A stretch of DNA of 64,000 nucleotides from Neurospora crassa OR74A (taxonomy: Eukaryota > Ascomycota > Sordariomycetes > Sordariales > Sordariaceae), in assembly GCF_000182925.2 (NCBI RefSeq), contig NC_026507.1, forward strand, positions 1,364,001-1,428,000, written 5' to 3'. Every line of letters begins with the position of its first letter. Positions within the stretch are counted from its first letter, which is position 1. The translations under genes were made by a program, and so were the position numbers. The notes under the pieces are model-generated. The model searched no databases. It saw only the letters and a program-made list of their open reading frames with translations, and was not told where the DNA came from. This document shows, piece by piece, positions 19,709 to 29,847 of this stretch.

Positions 19709-21367
19709 ATGTGCACCTTCTGTTACACCCCCTATATCGGGTGCCCAAAAGGACGACGGCACTACTACCTCCAATGGTTAAAATGCAAGACAGCCATCAA
19801 GAACGGCCACAGTTACTGTCCCATCGGCGAATCCACCGAGGTTAGAGAACTCCAGAAACTTTCTGGGAATGTTCTGGCTTGCCCGTTCCATACCCATATC
19901 GCCATACAACAAATTGAGTTCGAGTTCCGCCAACGAGACGAAGTCCCAAGCCCGATAGACTCATCCGACCCTTCTTCTCCCACAACGTCCAACACAACTT
20001 ATGTGGCTTCTGACGATGAATCCGAGATTGAGTTCAGCCAAGCAGGTCAGAAGTCCTTACACCGGCCTTCTAGCACCGCAGTATACCTCGACCTAAGGTT
20101 TCCCAAACCCGGTCCCATCAAGCGGCACAAGTCAGCAACAACTACGAAGACGGAGACCAGAAAAATACAACGAAGCACGGGCAGGAGCCAAGACAGCCAA
20201 AGTGAACCAAATACAGCCATTATTTGCGTCAATTCTGTTCCCAGAACGAGCAGTAGCAGCAGCAGCAGCAGCAGCAAGAGAGGCCCGGTCATCAGTCCAG
20301 GCCTCCCAGCTAGCCCGGCTGCCTATCGTCAGAATCGAAGTCAACCCCAGACACAACTACATGCCAAACTTACCTTGAAGGCACTTACCGAGGTTGATGA
20401 AAGCAAAAAAGAGTTGAAGAGCGCCAACAAGCTCTCAGAACCAGCCTGCTGCCCACCCAGTCCTCCTCCACCCGAAATCATTACAACCTTACCGACACCA
20501 GTTGACCAGGGCAATCCATCCAACCCTGACCTTTTGACTCGCCGCCTGGGACCCTCGACGACACTTACCATAACGATTACCAAAGCCCCAAAACTCAACA
20601 TTCAAAAAATCACATCTTCCAAGTCCGAGCCAGATCTGAAGTCAACATCCAAAGGTCTCGAATCCAGTAACTCCACAACCACCTCTACTTCTCACACATT
20701 TGATTCCTTCCTCACTCCCTCCGGTACTCTTCAACCAGACTCTAACACTGCCAACACGCCAACCACGACAACCAAGACCAGCAGCAGCAGTAGTAGTAGT
20801 AGCAGCCTCCGCAGCCGCAGCGGCAGCCTCTTCACCCGTCTAAAAGACGGTACGACAACAACACTCCATCACTCCGCGCTAAGTCGTACACTCAGCGCCA
20901 GCACCACCACCACCAACACCAACCGCCGCCGTCAAGCATCAGCCACACACCCAAAGAACGTCGCGCCATGGGACCAGGTGCTTTTACCGGCCTCGATCTC
21001 CAAGCCTGTCAATCTTGAAGTTGGAGTGAATGCCTCTACCAGGAAACCAACAAACCTAGCGGTAGACGAAATCACCAATTGCACTAGCTCGGAAACAAAG
21101 GCAATTGAGGGTCACCTCCAAGAGAGGAGGTTAGGGGGCCAAGGTCCGAGGACAGCGCCGTTGCCAGCCGAGATGGAGGCCATGATGTCGAGATTGGAAT
21201 CGGTCGGAGTTGGTGTTGGGCTTGGGATCGGACTGGGAGTTGTTACGCGTGATACTGATGAGGGAAAATTTGTATCTGGACATAAAAGGAGTTGTTCGGC
21301 TACTATGTTACAGCGGAGAATGGGAATAGGGCTGGGCGGCTTGAGGAAGAAGAGCGAAGGTAGTTGA
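19709..21367 (+). CDS. Cys-rich N-terminus, Ser/Thr-rich protein of unknown function
   Basis: Single exon, 552 residues from the ATG at 19709. The first 60 residues hold a cysteine pattern (C2, C5, C12, C26, C37) with CTFCYTPYIGCPKG and HYYLQWLKCKTA, which could bind zinc. I have seen the same N-terminal layout in fungal proteins of no assigned role. The remainder is disordered and rich in Ser, Thr, Pro and Lys, with poly-Ser tracts from AGC/AGT repeats near residues 180-188 and 356-366. The C-terminus has a Gly/Val-rich stretch (VGVGVGLGIGLGVV). No catalytic motif or membrane segment is clear. Conserved N-terminal cysteines and a long open frame support it as a real gene. Confidence 0.7.
   Translation: MCTFCYTPYIGCPKGRRHYYLQWLKCKTAIKNGHSYCPIGESTEVRELQKLSGNVLACPFHTHIAIQQIEFEFRQRDEVPSPIDSSDPSSPTTSNTTYVASDDESEIEFSQAGQKSLHRPSSTAVYLDLRFPKPGPIKRHKSATTTKTETRKIQRSTGRSQDSQSEPNTAIICVNSVPRTSSSSSSSSSKRGPVISPGLPASPAAYRQNRSQPQTQLHAKLTLKALTEVDESKKELKSANKLSEPACCPPSPPPPEIITTLPTPVDQGNPSNPDLLTRRLGPSTTLTITITKAPKLNIQKITSSKSEPDLKSTSKGLESSNSTTTSTSHTFDSFLTPSGTLQPDSNTANTPTTTTKTSSSSSSSSSLRSRSGSLFTRLKDGTTTTLHHSALSRTLSASTTTTNTNRRRQASATHPKNVAPWDQVLLPASISKPVNLEVGVNASTRKPTNLAVDEITNCTSSETKAIEGHLQERRLGGQGPRTAPLPAEMEAMMSRLESVGVGVGLGIGLGVVTRDTDEGKFVSGHKRSCSATMLQRRMGIGLGGLRKKSEGS
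20249..20278 (+). repeat. AGC/AGT trinucleotide tract (poly-Ser)
   Basis: A near-perfect AGC microsatellite inside the Cys/Ser-rich gene, encoding about nine serines before Lys-Arg. A second AGC/AGT tract lies at about 20778-20807. Confidence 0.8.
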
Positions 21368-22525
21368 TCGGGTGGCTGTGCGTTCTTGCCTTCGGGGCTT
21401 TTTGGTCGACGTTGAACAGATAGGTAGGAAACGATTGGTCAGCCTGAAGTGGGCATTGAGGCATTGTCGGTGGAATGTGACAGACCGTACGAGGGAAAAT
21501 GCATGCCAAGTCTACCTGTTCTAGTGAATGATCATTCTACCTCACCGTCGTCCCAACATACATCTCGATAGGTACACTTGCGTTATACATTAGTTTAGCT
21601 TAGCCAATGAGCCACCTCAAGGATGAACGAAATGAGTACATAACGGGCGGTATCCCACCACTTATTCTTCTGCACCCTTCTGTTTCTTTTCTCGGTTACC
21701 GACCCCCTCTTTTACCTCTATTCATCCCAGAGTCTCCTTTTTTTTCTCTCTCCGAGCTAAGGTACCCTAGCTACATGTAAAGAGGAGCTTTGTGGTTCTG
21801 TCGCAATGGCCGAAAGATAAATCAAAGTGGAAAAGGACGAATGGTACATCAAACGCCACTTTGGTCGCCGTAGGTCACCTCTCTTCCAAAAACTCCAATC
21901 ACCTCAACGACGCACGAACACGGTCTTTGCCTACCTACCACCGGCAGCCCCTTCTCAAAGCCTCCGGGCTGATCACGCTTTAACATACATACCTAGTCAC
22001 CCTTTCATCTAGACCGCAGCGCAAGCCGTTACCTCCTATACCTCTCCCCATGGAGCCTGTGTTGTCAACATCAAATGCCAACTTCAAGTCGAGATACCTC
22101 AATGCTAGGTACCGATAGCCAGCAAAACGAATATCTTTATCTTAGACAACACTTCAGTTACAACGCTAAGAGATTCGACAACACATTTGCCGGGGGTGGA
22201 TATGGTTTAATCTGGACAGCCAGGTATTGGGTTATTTAGAAGGTCTTGGTCATGACACTTACGGGTCAATCAATGTCTTTCTCACATACCTATACTAGAG
22301 GATCGTTTCACTCAACGGTACAATCAAGTCACAAGCTACTCAAGTAAAATATAAATGAAGTGAATGCAACCTCAGTGCCTCCAAAAAAAAAAAAGGGGGT
22401 ATTAGTATTCATGTTAATGTTTCTGTTGGTCGTTATATGTGTGATGGGACCCAATTGTGGAAGGACCAGTAGCGCCGTGTATACTTGGGCCCATGCAAGT
22501 GTGTAAGTCTAGGTGGTGGCAGGAA
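21368..22525. other. Intergenic interval
   Basis: Contains a run of 12 A residues followed by five G near 22383-22400, and scattered GGTACC-type motifs. No coding region could be supported. Confidence 0.5.
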
Positions 22526-22774
22526 CTATGGTAATTCGTGAGGGCCGTGTCCGTAGGTACCCTCGGCGACGAGCTGGTTACCCATGGTGCTATCCACGCG
22601 GGGATCGACCTTGTTGAGGATGTCGTGCTTGTGGAAGCCGGCTGTGGTGGGCGCTGGGCCGGAGGTAGGTAGGGTGTTCGCCAAAGGGTTGGATGGGGTT
22701 CATGTTGGCGGTTGAGTGGGTGTTTGTCTGGTCGGCGCAGGCGCGGCGAGTTGCTCGATCGATTGAGGAGACAT
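22526..22774 (-). pseudogene. Small protein gene with DILNKVDPRVDS motif, interrupted by an in-frame TGA
   Basis: From the ATG at 22774 the frame reads MSPQSIEQLAAPAPTRQTPT and four more residues, then a TGA at codon 25 (22702-22700). The same frame then continues for 57 codons to TAG (22528-22526). The downstream part includes NPLANTLPTSGPAP and HKHDILNKVDPRVDS. The (H/G)PHKxDxLNKxDPRVDS motif is, from memory, common in small fungal proteins of unknown function, which also begin with a short Ser/Pro/Gln-rich leader. Leader and body are thus both recognisable and in one frame with a single stop between them. No GT...AG intron could remove the TGA. Options are a recent nonsense mutation, a base error, or stop-codon readthrough. 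Confidence 0.6.
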
Positions 22775-23529
22775 AGTGTATTGTAGGCATGAGTGATGTG
22801 AGACTATACTAGGTACGTATGGGGTAATGTAGACTTGCGTAAGGTGGTGGTTGGTACCGCCGATAAAGAAATAAGAAGTATCGTTTAAATGTTTGTGTCG
22901 ATGTTGGAATGAAACCGTTATGGTCGTATGCTAGCCAAGAAATTGATGTTGTGTACCCGCTCAGTTCAAAGTCCACAGTTAGTCATTCTCGCCTTTCTTT
23001 GACAAAATTTGGCCGAATGAAGAAGGACTATGCTGAGCCTGTTGGCATTGGCTGATCTCATTTTACCCAACCCACGTCACGTAGACAAGGCAGTTAGCAA
23101 CGTTTGGAAGCATACCTACCCCTGGAGCTTACTTTGCCAGGACCTACTTCGCGATCTCAAAGTGCTGATATCGATACACATCTCCGACGAGCCCGCAATA
23201 AGTGACAAACGTAGAGATCCATACACGCTTCCTAAGAGTCACGGGTGGTCGAAAAGTAGACAAACATATGTCTTGCTACATACCTAGCTACTGAATGTGA
23301 ACCATAGAGCTCATTCCAATCCATCACCCATCATCGAGGTCTGCAGAAAATCTCTCATACAAGACATCAAACCAGCTTGAAACCATAAACTCCTGGGCAT
23401 CACTAAAGTTTCCATCGTAATCGTGTCGTTAAACAGGCAATTGTCCACCTATTCTTCCTTTCGTAAAAAAAAACTGGAAAAAAGCAAAGTCATCGACAAT
23501 CATGGCAGCTCTTCAAAGTCAAACACCGT
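22775..23529. other. Intergenic interval
   Basis: 5' flank of the small minus-strand gene and 3' flank of vid27. The frame 23030-23287 has no recognisable motif. Nothing else seen. Confidence 0.5.
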
Positions 23530-26291
23530 TTAATACGGCGAGTTGACGATATCTTCCCTCCTCAGCCTCTGAGCAGCCGGCGTCCGAGGGCCACCGACCC
23601 TGTTACTTGAACCTCTCCTCGCGGCGTCGAGGAAATCTCCAGCAATGCTCTCTCTTGTCGGCTTCTTGAGACGAGTGTGATCAACCATGTTTACCTCGTG
23701 CGGAAGTGCGACGATCACGTTCTTGTCAGTACCGAACTTGAAGTCGTCAGCCTTGACATCGTCCGTATATCGCTTGATCAGATACGGTGTCTTCCGGCCG
23801 GTGAGCACCTTCCTAAGGTTCCACTCAATGATATACGGTCCAGTGGCGGTAATAATGCTGGTTTCCTCAGTTCCGGTACCAGTGTTGAACTTGGCAGGCG
23901 TGAAGTTAACAGGCTTGCCAGTCTCATGGGTGAACTGGGCCACATGCTCGGGAGTCAGAGCGAGACGGCGTGGCTGAGGCTTCGAGTCGGCAGCAAAGGA
24001 CTTCTCGAATCCAAGCTTACCCTCATTCTTGCCTCCCTTTTGCAGGGCATCGACCAGCAGGAGGTAGTTGCGGCAAGTGGCAAGGACCCAGCGACCGTCG
24101 GCAGAAACATCAAGACCGAGAATGGGCTCACCAAGAGCGGGAATGTGTGTCTTGGCATTGATGCCGAGGCGGTCAAACAGACGAATGTCACCCTTGTTGG
24201 ATGCCACGGCGATGTAACCCTTCTCGGTAGTCGCGAGGGCGGAGAAGTCGTTCTTGCTCGCGTACTGCTTGAGCTGGCTGTCGACAAGCTTGGTACCAGA
24301 AACGCGGGGATCTATACGGTAGAGGGCGTTGCGGCTGATACCCAAGAAGGTAGGTTCGTGAGTCATCTGGGCAAACTTGTTTTCAGGTGCAAATGTAACA
24401 ACGGGAATGTCGTCATGAACCTTCCACTCGTCGACGACCTTGCCGTACTCGAGATCCATACGATACAGCTTGTTCGGGTCACCATCTTTTTGCAGGACAA
24501 GATTCCGATCCTCGTTGTGAAGCATGACCTTGGTAGGCGAGAAGAGCTCGCCCTTTGGCGTCTCGACCTTGGAGATGTTTGTGCTGAACTCAAGATGGTT
24601 GCTGGGCGTATGCTTGAAGACACCAATCTTAGAGCCACGAACAACAAAGGAGCGATCGTGCTTGTAACCGACAGCGATCGACTTGTTGGTGTCGGTGTCC
24701 TTGGGCTTGTATTCAACATCGTCCTCCTCCTCGTCAGTGTCGTAGTGTTCGCTCTGGGGACCATCATCCTCGGCATCCTCAAACTCCTCCTCTTCTTCCT
24801 CCTCCTCGACAGGCTGGTCTTCAAGTACCAGATCGTTGAAAGCATCGAGAACGTAGTTCTGTTCAGTCTCCTTGATCTTGCCCCACTTCATCTCGTTCTG
24901 TTGCTCCCAGAGAGCAGACGTCAAACCTTCTTGGAATCGGTCGAGGGTGGGCTGATCCTTGAAACGCAGTAGCCACGAATAAGCTGAGCCATCGTCTGTG
25001 AACTGGTTGAAGATGAAAGAGAGATATTCGGGGTTGAAGACTGGGTTGATCTCGGAGCTGATGGGAATGCCGAGCCACTCGCGGTCGGGAGTCGAGACTT
25101 GCAACCAGTACTTCCAGTTGCCAATTTCGGAGACTGTTGCTGTAACGGAATCGGCCTGAAGGACAAATGATCCTGAGGGAAAGTCGTAGAAATGTAGCTC
25201 TCCCTTTTCGGCGGCCATAACCTCACGGGCCTCGGGAGGTACCGTGGCCTTAGGAGGGCTATAATTCCTTTCTTTCTTGGCAGGCGTAGACTTGACGGGA
25301 GTAGACTTGGCGGGCGTAGAGGAGCCTGTCGCAGCGTTCTCCCGCTTGACACTGGTGTTGGATGAGTGTAGAGGCATGGCGTCGATGGAGTCAATTGATC
25401 GCGTAAGGAGGGCCGGGCTGTGGATGGGACTAGCCTGGGGAATCGGTGGCTCGTCAAAAAACTCGAATTGCTGAAGGTCTTCTTCCGTGGCCAAGGTATT
25501 CGGCTTGCGATATTTGCGCTCGTACTGGCACTGTTTGGCGGCAAGCTGAAACTGATCGACCAGCGAGGATGAGATGGCCGTGTCGCAAACAAACTCGTAG
25601 ACGTCTCCCACGTCTCCGCTCAGGTCGCGCCAGGCCAGGACGTGATCACCACCTTCTCTCTGTTCAACGCGCAAGTGAAGGGCCTCGTCGAGTAAAAATG
25701 TCTTTTCGTCGCGTTCGGCAGCGAGGATGTCGGCGTCGATGTCGGCGTCCTCACCTTCCTCTTCGGCGAGCAACTCGGCCTCTCCCTCTTCGTATACTCG
25801 CTGTACGACGAGCTGGTACTGGAAGTCTTGCGCGGTGCGACGGATGCGCGCCGAGGCGTCCTTGAAGAGGAGTTCGGAATATCCCTTGGGAGAAAGTGGT
25901 CTGACGAGGTAGAGCTGGCCTTGGGGAAGCTCAACTAGCGTTTCCTGGTTGTTACCGGAACCAAACAGAAGCTTGGCCGCTATAGGGTAAACGTCAACGT
26001 CAGCCAATGATCGTAACGAGGTTTTGAAGAGTTGATGTTCGCGTAGATTGGGTAATGTGATGGGTCAAGGTTGAATGGGCGTGGTGTGCTGTGTGAAGAC
26101 CATCGATCGTGAGGAAGGCAAGAGGTGTAGTAGAGTGGGCGCGTTGCGGGGGTTACCAGTAGCCCAGCGTTGCTTCCTGGTGGATGCTCCCACCACTGAC
26201 CAGGGACGCCAGCGATCATATGCCAACGGTGGGGGAGGGGGATTCGGGCTTGATCTGCCCATCACGACTTACCTCCTCTGAGGACAAACAT
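23530..26291 (-). CDS. vid27: Vacuolar import and degradation protein Vid27
   Basis: Two exons: 26291-26273 (only 19 nt) and 25979-23530, with a 293-nt intron (GTAAGT donor, CTATAG acceptor), give 822 residues. The splice yields MFVLRGAAKLLFG ahead of ELPQGQLYLVRPLSPKGYSE, the usual Vid27 N-terminus. The frame also runs on from an ATG at 26007, but that leader (MADVDVYPI) is intron sequence. Domains: an N-terminal PH-like region (about 1-170), a linker with Ser/Thr/Pro, a second PH-like region (about 250-370), an acidic tract (EEEEEEEEFEDAEDD), and a C-terminal WD-like beta-propeller (about 430-780) with SADGRWVLATCRNYLLLVD. In yeast Vid27 is linked to vacuolar degradation of fructose-1,6-bisphosphatase. 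Its exact biochemical role is unclear. Confidence 0.92.
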
Positions 26292-27082
26292 TGCTGCCGT
26301 CGGTCAATATGATACTTGATTAATCGTATTGGACGTGATGATATGAGCTTGCTCAGCGAGCACCCGGCGTACACGGTGCGTTGTCGCTGACGGTGAAAGT
26401 TGAAGGGAAGGAGGATGATGTCGAAGGGGAAAAGTAAACAGACCCCGAGAGATAGAGAGGATAGCGCTCTAATCAGTGGGGACGTTCAGTTGCATGTTCT
26501 GGCCTTCTTTGCCTTCTGGAACCAACCTCGAGTGCAGGGCAGGGCAGCAGCCAGCTTCGACTCTGGGGGGAGACAGTGTGTAGTGGTACGTACCACGCGG
26601 AACGTGCCGGCAAAAAGCTGCGTCATAACAGGGCGGAGCGTGGCGGTGCATGTTGCACGAGCCAATCAAGATCATGATCTCCAACGCCACACATGGCCAA
26701 AAGCCAAGAACGAAGCCAAGTCACTGATTGATGCGTGCCGCCGCTCATGCTTCGTTGTCTCACTTTCAACAGGCAACAAAGGGAGGCGTTTGACTGTGAA
26801 TGTCCTAATGTTCTGCAGCGTAATCATCACCTGAGTCTGTTGAGAATCGTCATCCGACATTAAACATCATGAACGGCCCTTGTGCCATCTAGTCGATGCC
26901 AGGAGATTCCAACGAGCACAAGCTAGAATGGTGTGTGATTTTGAGTCTCATCTATTACTTCGCTCGTATATACCATAACTAACTAACCAAGGACAAACGC
27001 TTGAAAAGCAAGGAACAACTGAAAACCCGTGAAACCCCCAAAGGTTTGGTAGTTTTCTCCGCATAGAAAAAGGTCGTGTGCG
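26292..27082. other. Intergenic interval
   Basis: 5' flank of vid27. The frame 26400-26834 is motif-free and lies opposite another open frame. No gene supported. Confidence 0.5.
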
Positions 27083-29009
27083 TTAAAGGTCCGCCAGCGG
27101 CATCTCGGGCAGTTCCGTAGGCCGTGTCTTGGGAACTTCACCCGCCTTCCGCACTCCTCCCTTACCAGCGCCTCTTCCTGCTCTGTCACAAGTCATCTTG
27201 AGCTGCTGGCCTGGCGCCAGGCTGCCATCATGACTCTGGACACCTCCGCTCTCTACTCCCCTCATGTCATCCACAATCAGTCTCGCCACGTTTTTGCCCA
27301 TCAAAGCGTTGGTCTCCATAGTCGAGATGAAGCTCTCCATACCAGAGGTGTAGTAAAAGCCGGCTCCGACAATGGGGTCCTGGAATGTTACCCGAGGCTC
27401 GGCCTTGGGATACGAGTAAAAGACATGGGGATAGTACCACGAAATGGGGCTGACTTCAGCACTTGACTGGTCGTTTGGCTCGGCAATAAACGTCTCTGGG
27501 ACCTTGACACCAAAGAGACGGCTGAGAAACTCGGGAGTGACCTTTTCAGGAGAAAAGATCTTGTAGGCGTACTCCTCCTTCTGAGTCTTGGGATTCACCA
27601 GCTTACGCAACATGCTAATGCTGAAGAAGCCAGCGCTTCCCGCGCCTGCCACCCCCGATGTAGCGTTATCAGTCTTGCCGAGTGTTGTTAGCACTGTTCC
27701 GGGGAGAGCTTTGGGGTTCTCCAGACCAAAGAATCCGGGGCTGTAGCGGAAGGGCGAGGTGAAAATGGTGACATGAAGCCGCACATAAGGTATCTCGTCA
27801 ATGTGGGTTTCCAGCACACCATCCGCGATGTCGATATTGCTGAATTGGTGTGGGTTGGCGAGGATGACATTGTCGAACTCCACTGGGTAGGATGTGTCCT
27901 CCTGGGATGACGAATGAATAGCCCGGAGGCTGTACTTGGCGGAAGTGGTGTCTTCGCTTCCGGTTTTCGCGAAAGAGATAGATGATACCGAGGTGTTGAG
28001 CATGATGGTCGCCCCCGATCTCTCAACCATCTTCTGGAATATCTGCCAGTTGCCACCCTGAACCGCTGTCGCGCCCGCGGGCGCCATCGCAACCATGGTA
28101 TCGAGTCCATGGAGGCGTCCAATATTGGTGGCGTAGTTGACCCGGGTGCTGGCTTGAACAATGTCGTGGGCATAAGCACCATAAATCTGGGCTCTGTCAG
28201 TCAAACAGTCGACCAAGACTCGTTTCGCAACTTACATTATTCGCTTTTAGGAACTCCTCGCCAGTCGCCCCCGTGGCAGAGGCCAAATCGAGATCATATG
28301 CGCGTTGTGTCAGGGACTTGAAGGGAAAGTACGGTTCTTCGTACATGCGCAAGAATTTGGAAACCGTCTCCTGAACGAGGTCATTTGTCCGCTTGGGGGT
28401 CCGAATGCCGTACTTCCAGACGATGTGCCAGAGCTGGGAGATCCAGCTGCTGCTCGTGTCGATTTCAAAGACAAAATTCTCGCCGTCCCAGATTCCCATT
28501 TTGGGGTCGGAGCCTACGTCGGGATCCTTCTTTCGTAAGCCAAATTCCTCCACCGACTGGTTGAGGATGTAGTTCTTCTCGATGAAGATGCTGGCTCCCA
28601 GTTCCATTCGAAGTGAGGGGTCATCATAGGGGTTAATGGTGAGACTCCGTCCACCAATATGATCTGTCTTTTCGAAAATGGTGATGTTGACATTGACGTT
28701 GTATTGGTCGGCATACTTGCGCAAGTGGTAGGCGGCGGAAGCCCCGGCTGCCCCAGCTCCTGTGTGGTGTATTAGCTTCTTGCAAGTGGAAACGATGTGT
28801 ACGGAGAAATCGAGACCAAGAAAATAATTCCATGTTAATAAAGACAGAACTGGAAACTCACCGATGATGGCGACCTGTCGCACTGGTGTTTCTCTGTCAT
28901 CGACGTTGTCCCCCTCGATGACATCGTCGGGAATTCTGCGGGCAAGAGCTGGCGATATAAACAACAGCAGTGCCGTAGCGGCGGACTGTAAATCGCATGG
29001 CAGTCTCAT
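27083..29009 (-). CDS. Prenylcysteine oxidase-like secreted flavoprotein
   Basis: Exons 29009-28862, 28759-28236 and 28186-27083 encode 591 residues. The introns are 102 and 49 nt, and both splice sites restore family motifs. A signal peptide (ATALLLFISPALA) is followed by a Rossmann FAD-binding site VAIIGAGAAGASAAYHLRKY and, further on, FEKTDHIGGRSLTI. Blocks typical of prenylcysteine lyase follow: RMELGASIFIEKN, then IYGAYAHDIVQASTRVNYA, LHGLDTMVAMAPAGATAVQGG, FDNVILANPHQFSNI and GMESFISTMETNALMGKNVA. The family oxidises the thioether of prenylated cysteine released from degraded prenyl-proteins, giving cysteine, an aldehyde and hydrogen peroxide. It probably works in the vacuole or secretory pathway. 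A Gly/Lys/Arg-rich tail of about 60 residues beyond the domain is unusual. Confidence 0.9.
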
Positions 29010-29847
29010 GTTGTGTTTGGGAACCGGCGATAGGTAGGTTTGTGTTGCTTTCGTTTACATGGATAGGTTGAAGCAAAAGCACTTTAATGAACTTGATGGT
29101 ATGAGAAATAGGTGAAGGAGGGAAACACTTCTTTACGTATTTGAAGAGTTACTATCTGACTTTGATGTTGAATTTCTGACAAGTCGTTCCAAGGGAACGC
29201 GGTGTAACACAAGCGGATTTGTCGCAGCTTTATTCTCAATACAGTAGGGGTTCAGTTGGTATCAAATAAAGAGCTCTTCCAACCGTCCCGTCGTAGTGAG
29301 CCGCGTTGCACGCTATCGGAAAGTGGCATGAAGCCGTTAAAGTGATATGCGAGTACGTCACTCTCCTACATGCCTTTGTGTAAAAGAAGGTACCGCTCTA
29401 TTGCCTTCCCTGGGGATTGCTTGAGATGTCACTAACATCCACATGGAATGGAAGGCCAGGCCACCTGATGGCGGAAACAGGCAGCTCAGTTACAGTACCA
29501 CAGTACCTGGGCTAGGTAGGTTGTGCGGGAGGTGGTCCTAGCTTCCTTCTTGTTCCATGCCCGGCACCCCACCGCCTGCCACCGCCCCTCCATGCCAGCA
29601 CGGCACGCCCAGAAAGAATGCCAGCACTGACGGGAGCGGGACCAGCACCTCACAAGCTGTACCTACGACAGGAGCTGCCTGCCGCCTCCGCCCAAACCGT
29701 CGCCTGGACTGGAACACGACGGAAAAAAAAGCTAACGCAGGATCGGGGAACAGCTCCTTTACATGCCAAAGAACATCCCACCCCGCAATCGCATCTCTCC
29801 TACACAAACAATCTCGATATCCTCGTCCCATCCACTGTTAATCCGCC
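29010..29847. other. Divergent promoter interval (prenylcysteine oxidase / cct6)
   Basis: Bidirectional spacer of 838 bp. Nothing coding seen. A CTAGGTAGGT motif lies at 29511-29521, about 330 bp before the cct6 ATG. Confidence 0.5.

Noticed and set aside
23677-24972. A 431-codon plus-strand frame
   Set aside because: It lies antisense inside the well-supported vid27 gene and its residues only mirror vid27 codon bias.
26400-26834. 144-codon plus-strand frame between vid27 and the flavoprotein gene
   Set aside because: Overlaps other open frames, lacks motifs and sits in the vid27 promoter region.
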